Assembly: GCF_001413955.1 (NCBI RefSeq)
Contig: NZ_LCTZ01000002.1
Location: forward strand, 3,947,501-4,011,500
Source of the DNA: Flagellimonas eckloniae
GTDB taxonomy: Bacteria > Bacteroidota > Bacteroidia > Flavobacteriales > Flavobacteriaceae
Length of the DNA stretch: 64,000 nt
Direction of reading: 5' to 3'
Below the pieces are notes generated by a model. It was not told the origin of the DNA and ran no database searches. It worked only from the letters and a program-made list of their open reading frames with translations. Position numbers and translations under genes: made by a program. Each line of letters begins with the position of its first letter. Position 1 is the stretch's first letter. Below are positions 36,934-46,750 of the stretch, piece by piece.

Positions 36934-38376
36934 TTACTTTTTTAATTCTACTGGGTCGCGTTCTTGGGGATTTTTTAAGTTAGGTACTCTTTGATCTGTC
37001 CCAATGACATGGACGTCTCCAAGCTCAGCCCTAATTATATCAGCCTGCTTCTTTAATAGCGCTACCACCTCCGGATGCTTTACTACAACATTGACTTTTT
37101 CAGCAAGGTCATCTTCCAGATTAAAAAGTACATAATCCTCAAGGGTGATAAATCCTTTATCCACTTTTGGGTGTCCTGTCTTTGACCAAAAGGGCTGATC
37201 CGAAACTGTCCTTGGTAAGTGTAGCTTCCATTTTCCCTTACGTATAGCCTGTAGGTTGGTACCATTATAATAATAGGTGAATTCATGAGGTGATTCAGAG
37301 GTCTTTCCCTTCAATATATCCAGAATATTTTCACCATCTATTTTACGATCTTTAGGCAGATTCACTGCTGCAATATTACAGAAAAGAGGCATTAGATCCA
37401 TACTTGACATTAGGGTACTTGAAGTTTGTCCTACTGGAATTTCATCAGGCCAATAGAAGATTCCAGGCACACGATGTCCCCCTTCCATAGTACAGTATTT
37501 TCCACCACTCAGTCCTCCGGTCTGTCCTTTGTATGTAGGACCATTATCGGAAGTGAATACCATAAGCGTATTATCATGCAGCTTTGCTTCTTCCAATGCC
37601 TTCATTATTCGTCCCGTACTGAAATCTAACTCCTGAACAAAATCACCATATTCGCCATATTCAGAACTTCCTTTGAAGCCTTCACTTGGTAAGAGGGGAT
37701 TGTGCACGATGTGATGGGAAACATAAATAAAGAAGGGATGGTCTTGATTCTCGTTAATAAAATCGACCACTTTATCTGTATACGCTGAAGTAAGTATTTC
37801 ACATGAGACCTCTTTGGCGACTGTATCTTTGTTATGATAAAGCGTATTGTCTACCCCGTAGTTACTTGGAATTCCAAGATACTCATCAAAACCGGCATCA
37901 AGGGGGTGCGACCCTTTCACTTCCATACCCAGATGCCATTTCCCAACCATTAGCGAGCGGTAGCCAGCTGACTTCAACAGCTCCGGAATTGTCAACTCCT
38001 CAGGTGCGAACCCATAATTCTTATACTTTGGAAATGCTGGTCTTGTTGCTACAGGGTACCCTGCTCTCATTGGATATCTGCCCGTAAGTAAAGCGGCACG
38101 AGAGGGGCTACATACATTGGCAGGAATGAAAAAGTCCGTGCTGCGAAAGCCTCCTGTAGCCAAAGCATCCAGGTTGGGTGTTTTGATCCCTTTAGCACCA
38201 TAGCATCCGATATCTCCATAACCTAGATCATCAGCAAAAATGACAATGATGTTGGGTGGTTTTGGCTCAGCGTCTTTTTTTTCTTTTTTCGAAGTACAAC
38301 TTGTGCATATTACAGCAAAAAGCACTACTAAAGTACAAGCAAATATTCCAGCTTTAGTTTTTATAATTGACGTCAT
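36934..38376 (-). CDS. S1-family sulfatase, lipoprotein
   Basis: A 480-residue sulfatase. The signal ends AVICTSC. Metal motif VIFADDLGYGDIGCYG, formylglycine motif NVCSPSRAALLTG (Cys89), GKWHLGME and TSDNGPTYKGQTGG are intact. A Ser/Cys-rich start and Lys-rich linker (SKKEKKDAEPK) follow the anchor. It overlaps the upstream sulfatase gene by 4 bases. Confidence 0.9.
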   Translation of the reverse strand: MTSIIKTKAGIFACTLVVLFAVICTSCTSKKEKKDAEPKPPNIIVIFADDLGYGDIGCYGAKGIKTPNLDALATGGFRSTDFFIPANVCSPSRAALLTGRYPMRAGYPVATRPAFPKYKNYGFAPEELTIPELLKSAGYRSLMVGKWHLGMEVKGSHPLDAGFDEYLGIPSNYGVDNTLYHNKDTVAKEVSCEILTSAYTDKVVDFINENQDHPFFIYVSHHIVHNPLLPSEGFKGSSEYGEYGDFVQELDFSTGRIMKALEEAKLHDNTLMVFTSDNGPTYKGQTGGLSGGKYCTMEGGHRVPGIFYWPDEIPVGQTSSTLMSSMDLMPLFCNIAAVNLPKDRKIDGENILDILKGKTSESPHEFTYYYNGTNLQAIRKGKWKLHLPRTVSDQPFWSKTGHPKVDKGFITLEDYVLFNLEDDLAEKVNVVVKHPEVVALLKKQADIIRAELGDVHVIGTDQRVPNLKNPQERDPVELKK

Positions 38377-39947
38377 TTCTTTGTTAGGTTTTCCTTCAAT
38401 TCTCCTAACCGTGCATCCATCTTGGTTACAACATCAGGATATTCAGTGTAAACATTGTTGGTTTGATTTGGGTCAGCTTCTAGGTCATATAACTGAGCAG
38501 TAGGAATATCTTCTTTAAGCTTTCCATTTTCTATGTCACTATTCTTACCACCAACAAAAGCCACTCCGGCAGGGCCTCCCCAAGCATGGTGTTCGGGTTT
38601 AGAACCCGTAAATCCACCACTGCCCTTAGCAGGAATGTACATCCATTTTCCCTGTCTCAGTGAGAGGTTTTTAGGCCTCCATGGGGCTAGTAGAAGCTCC
38701 TCACGAACGCTTTCCTTTGTTCCCATGAAGACAGGTAAAACATTAATGCTGTTCTTGCTGTCCAACGACAGACTGTCTTCCTGATGGGTAAGCGCAGTAA
38801 AGGTTGCCAGCATGTCCACTGTTGAAATAAGCTGATTTGATACGGTGTTTTCTGGTACTTTTCCAGGCCATTTTACAATAAAGGGAACCCTGTGGCCTCC
38901 TTCCCATACACCAAACTTAAATCCGAGTAAATCTCCATTGATCTTGTGTCCTTTTTCTATGGCTATTCGTCCACCCAAGTTCAGCATGGCACCATTATCA
39001 CTTGTGAAAATAATCATGGTGTTTTCAGACAAATCATTTTCTTCCAGAGACTTTACAATCTCACCTACCATCCAGTCCAACTCATGAATATAGTCACCAT
39101 AAAGACCAGCTTGGCTAGTTCCCTTGAATCTTGGTGCTGGTGTAAAGGGATGATGGATATTGGTAGTTGCAAAATAGAGGAAGAACGGGTTTTCTTTGTT
39201 TTTTGAAATCCAGTCAGTGGCCTTTTCTGTTAAATAGGTTCCTGTCTTTTCATCATCGTAGAATTCATGGGCTTTACGTGCTCCGGAGAAAAGATTTGGA
39301 CTTTTTTTTGATGCTTCTTTGGGGAAAGTTGGGGTAGGTGAGGGTTCTAAATCACCTTTATAGTTTCTGCCCAGGTAGACAAGGGGATCATTAAGGTCAT
39401 GCCCAACTACTGTTTTATTTTCGACATAGACAAAAGGACTACCGCTGTTGACAAAAGGAATACCCCAATAGTAATCAAACCCCACTTCGTTTGGACCAGG
39501 TTCAAGAGGCACTTGCCAATCGTTCTTATCAGTTCCAAATCCTAAATGCCATTTTCCCAAACAGGCAGTTGCATAACCCTTTTTTTGAAATACTTTACCT
39601 ATGGTCAGCGTGGAAGTATCAATAAGTAATTTTTCAAGCGTGCGCAAGGGCCCCCAACTATCCACTCGTATGGGATACTCACCCGTCAATAGTGCATATC
39701 TAGAAGGTGTGCAAACCGCTGAAGCCGTGTGCGCATCAGTAAACCTGCGACCTTGGGTGGCAAGCTTATCGATATTGGGCGTTTGGACTTTTGTGGCACC
39801 TTGGCAGCTCAAATCTCCATACCCCAAGTCATCGGCATAGATAAGGATAACATTGGGAGAATTTTTTTTGTCCCCTTTCGGGGTTTGGGCATGGCTGCTG
39901 TATGAAAGTGCCATCAGTCCAATAATTACAATTTTTGTTCTTACCAT
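38373..39947 (-). CDS. S1-family sulfatase, secreted
   Basis: A 524-residue sulfatase, the largest of this four-gene block. It has an SPI-type signal ending YSSHAQ rather than a lipobox, so it is likely soluble in the periplasm. Motifs: LIYADDLGYGDLSCQG, AVCTPSRYALLTG (Cys79), GKWHLGFGT and TSDNGAMLNLGG. The insert around residues 165-225 and the Gly-rich segment near residue 430 distinguish it from its neighbours. It starts 26 bases after the GH117 stop. Confidence 0.9.
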   Translation of the reverse strand: MVRTKIVIIGLMALSYSSHAQTPKGDKKNSPNVILIYADDLGYGDLSCQGATKVQTPNIDKLATQGRRFTDAHTASAVCTPSRYALLTGEYPIRVDSWGPLRTLEKLLIDTSTLTIGKVFQKKGYATACLGKWHLGFGTDKNDWQVPLEPGPNEVGFDYYWGIPFVNSGSPFVYVENKTVVGHDLNDPLVYLGRNYKGDLEPSPTPTFPKEASKKSPNLFSGARKAHEFYDDEKTGTYLTEKATDWISKNKENPFFLYFATTNIHHPFTPAPRFKGTSQAGLYGDYIHELDWMVGEIVKSLEENDLSENTMIIFTSDNGAMLNLGGRIAIEKGHKINGDLLGFKFGVWEGGHRVPFIVKWPGKVPENTVSNQLISTVDMLATFTALTHQEDSLSLDSKNSINVLPVFMGTKESVREELLLAPWRPKNLSLRQGKWMYIPAKGSGGFTGSKPEHHAWGGPAGVAFVGGKNSDIENGKLKEDIPTAQLYDLEADPNQTNNVYTEYPDVVTKMDARLGELKENLTKK

Positions 39948-39973
39948 GATGATTGTTTTATTTCATATTATCA

Positions 39974-41026
39974 TTACTTCGTCATCTCATAGCGAAGCAA
40001 ATAGGTCAGCCCTTTTCTACCGTTCATGGCAATGCCCCATCCTGGGATTCCTACATCTGGGTTTCCATTTTCCAAATGAGGACGGTACAAACCGGGAGCC
40101 TTGGGGATATTTTCCAAACTATCATGCTGCATGGAAAATTGAAGCCCATCTTTAGCATAGTTTATCGACTGACTTATGGAAGCTAGACAAGAGACCCCTT
40201 TTCCTTCTTTCCATATAAGTACCTCATGACCTTTATCCAGAAGCGAGCCTTTTTTCTCAAATGGACCCTCAGGTGAATCTGCCATGGCTACCCCCATTTC
40301 GGTTCTTTTGGGACCCTCTTTACCATGTTCAATACACCTTCCTTTGTAATACAACCATATTTTACCGTCACGCACCATCATACTGGCGTCATCCACTCGG
40401 TAGCTATCAAAATCCGAAACGACTTCACTGTGGACAATAACCGGATTGTTTACTATTCGCTTGAATGGCCCATCAGGACTATCTGCCACAGCTACGCCTA
40501 TGGCGGTAAAGTCTGTGGTATGGTTCCCCTCAAATTTTTTATCAGGATTTCCGAGAGTAGGTTTTACTGCAGTGTAATAGAGGTAGTATTTCCCTTTATG
40601 TGCCAAAATATTAGGGGTAAATACGGAGTGACTGTCAAAAGCCCCTTCTTCGCCCAAACCAAGTGCCATGCCCTTTTCGTTCCAGGTATGTCCTTCATCC
40701 TCGCTGGTTGCGTACCAGATAGTGGCCCAATACCCCGATGTGATTGGGCTATCCATTCTGCTGTACCAGACATAGTACTTGTTGCCTACTTTAATCACAT
40801 CGCTAGGGTCTCTTCTGTTATACACAGAATCTACGCCGATTCCCATAACATCTGAATAGGAAAAGGTTACAGTTGCGGTGCTTTTTACTTCATGTACAGC
40901 TATTTCTTCAGTTTCTGTTTTTTTGGATTCTTTGTTGCCACAAGCATGCCATAAGAATGCAGAAATTAGTATGATGGGCAAATAGAATTGAATGCTTTTA
41001 AATTTGTTTTTCACTTTTTGTTTCAT
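39974..41026 (-). CDS. GH117-family (3,6-anhydro-galactosidase-like) lipoprotein
   Basis: A 350-residue five-bladed-propeller glycosidase. The signal ends FLWHAC. The GH117 pattern is clear: RRDPSDVIKVGNKYYVWYSR, IWYATSEDEGHTW, GAFDSHSVFTPNIL, IGVAVADSPDGPF, FDSYRVDDASM and KGHEVLIWKEG. Known GH117 enzymes remove alpha-1,3-linked 3,6-anhydro-L-galactose from agar-type oligosaccharides, though related clan members differ. With six sulfatases and Leloir genes around it, an agar/porphyran/carrageenan-like substrate is the reasonable reading. Confidence 0.8.
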   Translation of the reverse strand: MKQKVKNKFKSIQFYLPIILISAFLWHACGNKESKKTETEEIAVHEVKSTATVTFSYSDVMGIGVDSVYNRRDPSDVIKVGNKYYVWYSRMDSPITSGYWATIWYATSEDEGHTWNEKGMALGLGEEGAFDSHSVFTPNILAHKGKYYLYYTAVKPTLGNPDKKFEGNHTTDFTAIGVAVADSPDGPFKRIVNNPVIVHSEVVSDFDSYRVDDASMMVRDGKIWLYYKGRCIEHGKEGPKRTEMGVAMADSPEGPFEKKGSLLDKGHEVLIWKEGKGVSCLASISQSINYAKDGLQFSMQHDSLENIPKAPGLYRPHLENGNPDVGIPGWGIAMNGRKGLTYLLRYEMTK

Positions 41027-41076
41027 CTGATATTGGTTTGATCGTATTTTTTATTATTTCCATTGTCACGGTGGAT

Positions 41077-41190
41077 TTATATCTTATCCAGTGTGCCGTT
41101 GAATTTGAGAACTTCTCCTTTTTTCATCTGATATTGCTTGTATACACTTCCATATCTAAGTTTGGCATCATTGCCCAAACGCTTTGTATG
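41077..41190 (-). pseudogene. 37-codon C-terminal remnant of a lost gene
   Basis: Between the GH117 and sulfatase genes a minus-strand frame reads RLGNDAKLRYGSVYKQYQ, then MKKGEVLKFNGTLDKI and a TAA at 41077-41079. It is closed upstream by TGA. The composition (RYG..., KKGE..) resembles the tail of a bacterial glycoside hydrolase, but the family cannot be fixed. No start codon or body exists nearby, so this is decayed coding sequence rather than a gene. Confidence 0.4.
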
Positions 41191-41301
41191 TCACGAGACA
41201 GTTTGTTTTGACTGTTTGAATTTCTAAGAAGGCATATGAACAAATAGGCTAGAAAGTGGAAATGTGTTTTCATATCATCAATTATTTCATGTTCATTTCA
41301 T

Positions 41302-42831
41302 TCAAAACTCTAATATTGAAGAAGCTGGAATTGGAACCTTATTTTCCTTTCTCCAAGTGGTGAGTTCCTTTAACAAATTCGAAGCTACTTCCTTATTTTC
41401 CCCTGCGCAATTTTCACGTTCTCCCAAATCTTCTTCGAGATTGTATAATTCAATTTTGCCATCGTTCACGAACTGAATAAGTTTCCACTTTCCTTTTCGG
41501 ATAATGGAACAGGGTGGATTTTTATACGTACTGGCTACGTGCCAAAAAAGTGGCCTTTCCTTAAATTCTTTTTTTTGATAAATCGGGACCAGACTTTCTC
41601 CATCTAATGTCCCCATATAGTCATCTATACCTGCCAATTCCAAAAAGGTTGGAAAAAAGTCCAGACCATGGATAGGGGTATCTGTGAAACCAGGTGTTAT
41701 TGTCCCTTTCCAATAGGCAAACATGGGCACACGAAGCCCTCCCTCATATATATGTCCTTTGGCACCTCTCAAACGGTTGTTGACACTCTGCAACCCATTG
41801 AAGCCATTATCGGAAGTAAAAATGATGAGGGTGTTTTCCAAAAGATTGTTTTCCTTCAGGTATTTTACAATTTTGCCCACATTCTCATCAAGCGACTGAA
41901 CCATGGTGGCATAAGCTGCAATTTCTTCAAGGTTTTCAGTGCCTTGTCCAGTTACAGAATCAGGTAGCTTATCCATAAATTTCTCTATCCACTCCGAGTT
42001 CCTTACCACCGTAGGTCGATGAGGTGCATAGTAATGTAGGTTGACAAAGAAGGGCTGGGACTTATTTCTTTCAATGAAATTGATTGTTTCGTCAGTCAAT
42101 CGGTCAGTGAGCCATTCATCCGATGGTTTATCGCTGATGAATGGATTTTTGAACGGTGCTTTGTAACCACCACTTGGAGCTTTGTAACCATCATCATAAC
42201 CACGAGCCGGATCTCCCCACCAAGTACCGCCTACATTTTCATGAAAGCCCCTACCTGTAGGATAATACTCTTGAACAGTATCTGAACGGTGACTTTTTAA
42301 CCACGATAAAGCACCATTGGGAGGTTGCGAAAGTGGTTCATCGAAAGGATAGGGGAGTGCTAGTTCGGACAGAGGGTCAGGCCCTACAATATGCCATTTA
42401 CCTAAGTGGATAAGTTTATAGCCCGCTTCCTTAAGTGGGTTTGCATAGGTGTCATGTTCCTTACCAACTGTCCAGCGAGAATAGATGTTTTCATCCGGGG
42501 CATATTTCTTTTCCAAGACAGGAACATTGTACACCTGGGTTCGGAATGACTGTTTTCCCGTAAGTAAAGCTGCCCTTGATGGGGAACACGTGGGATACAT
42601 ATAGGCTTGATTAAAAACCAAACTTTGTTTGGCCAATACATCAAGATTTGGTGTTTCAAACCATTGACTACCCATAAAGCCAACGTCTTGCCAGCCCAGG
42701 TCATCAGCCATAATAAAGACGATGTTGGGTTTGCCATTGGTTTTTTGTGAGCATCCGAAGAAACCAATAGTAAGTATTGCTATTAAAAAAAATAACTTTC
42801 TCACCCTGTTTCCTTGCTCTTTATTCACCAT
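41302..42831 (-). CDS. S1-family sulfatase, lipoprotein
   Basis: A 509-residue sulfatase. The signal ends LTIGFFGC (Cys27). Motifs: FIMADDLGWQDVGFMG, YPTCSPSRAALLTG (formylglycine Cys82), LGKWHIVGPD and TSDNGFNGLQS. GWQDVGFMGS in place of GYGDxxCYG puts it in a different subgroup from the four sulfatases downstream. It is 23 bases after the DUF6786 gene. Confidence 0.9.
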   Translation of the reverse strand: MVNKEQGNRVRKLFFLIAILTIGFFGCSQKTNGKPNIVFIMADDLGWQDVGFMGSQWFETPNLDVLAKQSLVFNQAYMYPTCSPSRAALLTGKQSFRTQVYNVPVLEKKYAPDENIYSRWTVGKEHDTYANPLKEAGYKLIHLGKWHIVGPDPLSELALPYPFDEPLSQPPNGALSWLKSHRSDTVQEYYPTGRGFHENVGGTWWGDPARGYDDGYKAPSGGYKAPFKNPFISDKPSDEWLTDRLTDETINFIERNKSQPFFVNLHYYAPHRPTVVRNSEWIEKFMDKLPDSVTGQGTENLEEIAAYATMVQSLDENVGKIVKYLKENNLLENTLIIFTSDNGFNGLQSVNNRLRGAKGHIYEGGLRVPMFAYWKGTITPGFTDTPIHGLDFFPTFLELAGIDDYMGTLDGESLVPIYQKKEFKERPLFWHVASTYKNPPCSIIRKGKWKLIQFVNDGKIELYNLEEDLGERENCAGENKEVASNLLKELTTWRKENKVPIPASSILEF

Positions 42832-42854
42832 TGAATTGATTATTATTTTATGGA

Positions 42855-44120
42855 TTAAAAAATATTTACAATTTCTTCAATAGATACGCCCAATAGTTGT
42901 TGAGCTATTTTATTTAGTGATTTTTCATCCCCTTCAAAATGACAAGTCAATTGGGTATGCGTTGATTTTTCTCCAACTTTTAGTGCTAAAGCTGGTGATG
43001 AGGTTTCCAATTCGTAAAATTGACCCAACTGTTTTTCGCCCGGTGCAGGCGGTCCATCATTATATGAATTGACCACATCACCTTTATAAGGTTGCTCCTG
43101 CAATTCCCAAAGGGAATTGACATAATTGGATACACCTGCGGGTTTGTTGTATTTAACAATGGTCAGCACGCTATTTTCAGAATCATAAGACCCTAAAATA
43201 TCCTTGGCCCTGCTTGGAGACAAGCCTATCTTACTTCTATATGTTGCATCCCCCGAAAAATATAACACACTATCTTTTACTATGAGACGTTCCGAGGGTA
43301 CTTTACCGAAGTAATCATCAGTTACAGGTTTTCCCAATATTTCTTCACTTCCAGGATAAAAAGGGATAATTATTGTAGTAGATGATGAGGCATTGTACAT
43401 ACCGAGCAACCAGATAGATAAAAGACCTGTTTCCTTTTGCCAATCTTTATCTCCAATATTTGATAAGGTGTTAGTGGTTCGATAGGCGACAGACTTTATG
43501 TCCATTTCTATATCCACACCCAATTCTGCCGATATGGTATGTGCGGATAGTATTTCGACCTTGCGTTCAATTTCCAACTCAAAACTAAAATCAGAATAAT
43601 TCGTTAGTGCGGCTTTCTTTGTGAATGATACGCTATTGGGCGTATTTTTTTTGATTTCAAATGGTTCTACATCTATCAACCTAGGTGTATACCAATTATC
43701 TAGACTAAACTCAGTTCCCTTTTCAAAGAAGATAGAGTATTGCCCTCCCTCTGGTCCGAGCCAAAAACGTTCTTCCCCTCCAAACACATTAATGTGCTCC
43801 AATGTATCTCTTGAAGCAAACAATTCTCGGTTAATCCAACCATAACTTCGACCCTCCGACCCTGCAGCACTACTGGTCATCACTCTTCCTTGAAGTGCAG
43901 CAGAGACAGCAATCTTGCCTTGTCCCGTAGGATCGGTAAGCTCAATCATATCGGTGTACTCACTCATGAAAGTAAAATCATCTGCAAAACTTGTATAGTC
44001 TTCTACTGGTTCTGGTTTGCTTTCTGTCTTTTTTGTGTCGCATCCAATCACAAGGATAATTGCCAACAGAATGCCGATACTTTGCAAGAAGTGTTTATTC
44101 GTTATCCTATCCATTTTCAT
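42855..44120 (-). CDS. DUF6786-like lipoprotein of unknown activity
   Basis: A 421-residue secreted protein. The signal ends LVIGC. Conserved blocks are VSAALQGRVMTSSA, YGWINRELFAS and NVFGGEERFWLGPEGGQYSIFF, which I associate with DUF6786, a family frequent in flavobacterial glycan loci. The beta-rich pattern recalls galactose-mutarotase-like sandwiches, as in epimerases or GH97 N-domains. No activity is established. It lies between GH116 and a sulfatase with short gaps, so it probably acts on the same glycan in the periplasm. Confidence 0.65.
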   Translation of the reverse strand: MKMDRITNKHFLQSIGILLAIILVIGCDTKKTESKPEPVEDYTSFADDFTFMSEYTDMIELTDPTGQGKIAVSAALQGRVMTSSAAGSEGRSYGWINRELFASRDTLEHINVFGGEERFWLGPEGGQYSIFFEKGTEFSLDNWYTPRLIDVEPFEIKKNTPNSVSFTKKAALTNYSDFSFELEIERKVEILSAHTISAELGVDIEMDIKSVAYRTTNTLSNIGDKDWQKETGLLSIWLLGMYNASSSTTIIIPFYPGSEEILGKPVTDDYFGKVPSERLIVKDSVLYFSGDATYRSKIGLSPSRAKDILGSYDSENSVLTIVKYNKPAGVSNYVNSLWELQEQPYKGDVVNSYNDGPPAPGEKQLGQFYELETSSPALALKVGEKSTHTQLTCHFEGDEKSLNKIAQQLLGVSIEEIVNIF

Positions 44121-44128
44121 AATTTTTT

Positions 44129-46750
44129 CTAATCTCTGTTAACTTTAAAATTGACTACATCATTTTCATTGAACGTTTTGCCTTTTTTGAAATCTTCACT
44201 ACCAAAGCCTTCCAACTTAAATGACTTGAGTGTAACGGAACCATTAAGAACAGTTATAGCTACCTTTTTCTCTAAGTTGTTTCCAGAAATTTTTACAGTA
44301 CCATATTGATAGCCGTTAGACCAAAAGTACTTTCCTGGCTTTGATGTAAATTTCATGGATTTTTCAACAGCGGAATATTGGAATTCTGTCGTTGCTATAA
44401 TACCACTCCAAGCAATCATACTCCTTGCATAGTGATGCCCTGCCTCGGCTTCATTAAATGGGTTTCGTTTTCTTCCATCATAACGATCTCTAATATTTCG
44501 AATGCTCTTTAACCCATTCTCCGTTTGACCTTCTTGAAGCATACCGATTGCAGCTGTGTATTCAAATCCGGTCATTACCTCAGTATAATAGGGAAAAGGC
44601 TTCTCTGGTCTTTTCTTCGGGTAGGCAGCCATTAACAAGGCGGACTCGTCACCCAAAGCATAAGACCGGTGAAAGTTGGTGTGGGAAGACATATTCTCCA
44701 CATAATTGTACTTGATGATAGATTTAAGTGTAGTCTTTATATTTTCTTCTTTTGCCAAATACCCAAGTCCAACAAGATGTGAAAAAAACTGACCTACCAG
44801 TTGATCTACCAAAACACCTTCACCCAATTGAAAGTCAGGAGATGTAAAATCTGTGGTATGAATACCAGAAGTAGCACCTATTAATGATGGAGCTACATTT
44901 TCAGCAGACATGGGGGGTTGGATATGCTGTTCATAATATTCACCATTGAACAGATTGTTATCCATCCACTCAGATCCTTGTCTAAATAGCTTCTGGCATG
45001 TTTTTACAAATTTTTTATCCCCTAGATAAGATGCCATCTCTGCCGAAGCCTTGAGTGCCCCGAGATACCAAAATCCCATTTGTGGGTTGGGCCCAAAGTA
45101 TTCCACATCCATGGTGTTATGTTGAGAACCTTCCATAACCCCATCTTTGTTGGCATCCCATCCACCAGGAATCCAACAAAACTCCATAGTTTTTTTTACT
45201 GTAGGCCAATGTTTTTTTAAGAATTCATCATCACCTGACAGTTGCCAATCGCGATAAAATTTCATGACACATCCCATCTGTCCATCAGCTGCGGTTTTAC
45301 CCCATTCTTGCGCAGAATCTAATGGCAGATAAGCTCTAAAACTCATCAGGCCATTTTTATCTGTAGCATAACCGTACTCTACATCACGCATGGTTTTTGC
45401 CAATTCCCCAAATAAGAATGCAGTTGTTTGCTCATAATTCCAGACATGAGTACATGAGCCAAAACAGGAGCCATGATTATCAAACAACCCCTCCCAGCCC
45501 AAAAGATGACCACTTTTTGTGCGGAAAGCCAACTGAGTTCTCAAATGTGACAGGTTAAAAAGAGCCGATTCTTTTACTTCTATTGGAATGTCACTTTTAA
45601 TCAGTGCATTTACAAATGTCTTGGTCTTGGTTTCCAATTCATTTAGACGGGGAAGTGTCTTCATGACGACCTCCCAGGAATCAGAATACTTTGTAGTATA
45701 GTAATTGCCTACTGTGGCTTTTATCAATTTTTGAAAACCCGGCTTATCCCAGGTTTGTCTGTTGGGAAAATACCAACTAATTAAAAACCTAAAATTCTTT
45801 TCTTCACCAGCTTTGAGTGTGTTTTTTACCGCTATTGAACCTAAAGGTGCATTAGCATCAGCATTTGTTCTTTTTTCCAACAGACCATCCTCAGAGAAAT
45901 CATCCCAGAAATCAAGTCTTTTTTTATCCCATCTACTCTGCAATGCTTGCCAGGCAGTTCTGTAAGTGGTTTCTCCTTCATTAAGGGAAACAAAGCTCAT
46001 ACTTCCCCATTGTTCACTCTCTGAATCTACACCCTTGGTTGTATAATGGATTCCTTTTACTCCATCTTCCTCTCGGTAGGTGTTTACATTCTTTACGGCT
46101 TTTCCCCGTGCACCATCAAAACCAATAAAGTTCTGTATGCTCCCGGCAAGTGAAATGGCAATGGTTTTGGTACCAGTGTTCTTTACGTTAAAATTGAGCA
46201 CTGCCATGGGAATGCTACTATCATCAATATTACCCGGGATTAATGGATTGAATGCGCCAACAACAATCTCTACGGGAAGGCTTTCGTCTCTCAGCGTAAC
46301 TTGTCCAAAAGGATAAGCCGTACTGAACGATGCATTGCCAAACCGGGGTAACCCATGATGGTTAGAGTATGCACCCCATGCTCCCTCATAAGAGGCAATA
46401 TCTGAAGGGCCTTCTAACAACCGTGTTTGTTTTTTACCTTCCCCATCTTCAACATAAATAGCAAAAAACGGTCCTTTTTGCTTTACGGGTCCCCTATTTT
46501 CCAAAGTAGGATTAAATCCCTTAGCTGGTCGGTTCATAATTTCCCAATCCTCTAAAGAACCTCTACCTGTAAGTGAAATAGTTCCAGTGCCTATACCTCC
46601 AATGGGCATTTTTATCTTTTGTATATGCTCCTGATCGTAGGTTTTGAGTACGGGCCATTGGCTTTGCTGAGCAATACCTGTATAATATGCAAAGAATATA
46701 AGTATTGCGATTATGAACTGATATCCTTTTTGTATTAAATTTTGATTCAT
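44129..46750 (-). CDS. GH116-family glycoside hydrolase
   Basis: An 873-residue secreted enzyme with signal peptide ending GIAQQ. The N-terminal beta-sandwich begins PIGGIGTGTISLTGRGSLEDW, characteristic of the GBA2-like N domain. The (alpha/alpha)6 barrel has LGWEGLFDNHGSCFGSCTHVWNYEQ and EGSQHNTMDVEYFGPN, the regions that carry the catalytic Glu and Asp in this family. GH116 members are beta-glucosidases, beta-xylosidases or N-acetylglucosaminidases; which applies here is unknown. Its ATG overlaps the TAA of the remnant upstream by one base. Confidence 0.85.
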   Translation of the reverse strand: MNQNLIQKGYQFIIAILIFFAYYTGIAQQSQWPVLKTYDQEHIQKIKMPIGGIGTGTISLTGRGSLEDWEIMNRPAKGFNPTLENRGPVKQKGPFFAIYVEDGEGKKQTRLLEGPSDIASYEGAWGAYSNHHGLPRFGNASFSTAYPFGQVTLRDESLPVEIVVGAFNPLIPGNIDDSSIPMAVLNFNVKNTGTKTIAISLAGSIQNFIGFDGARGKAVKNVNTYREEDGVKGIHYTTKGVDSESEQWGSMSFVSLNEGETTYRTAWQALQSRWDKKRLDFWDDFSEDGLLEKRTNADANAPLGSIAVKNTLKAGEEKNFRFLISWYFPNRQTWDKPGFQKLIKATVGNYYTTKYSDSWEVVMKTLPRLNELETKTKTFVNALIKSDIPIEVKESALFNLSHLRTQLAFRTKSGHLLGWEGLFDNHGSCFGSCTHVWNYEQTTAFLFGELAKTMRDVEYGYATDKNGLMSFRAYLPLDSAQEWGKTAADGQMGCVMKFYRDWQLSGDDEFLKKHWPTVKKTMEFCWIPGGWDANKDGVMEGSQHNTMDVEYFGPNPQMGFWYLGALKASAEMASYLGDKKFVKTCQKLFRQGSEWMDNNLFNGEYYEQHIQPPMSAENVAPSLIGATSGIHTTDFTSPDFQLGEGVLVDQLVGQFFSHLVGLGYLAKEENIKTTLKSIIKYNYVENMSSHTNFHRSYALGDESALLMAAYPKKRPEKPFPYYTEVMTGFEYTAAIGMLQEGQTENGLKSIRNIRDRYDGRKRNPFNEAEAGHHYARSMIAWSGIIATTEFQYSAVEKSMKFTSKPGKYFWSNGYQYGTVKISGNNLEKKVAITVLNGSVTLKSFKLEGFGSEDFKKGKTFNENDVVNFKVNRD

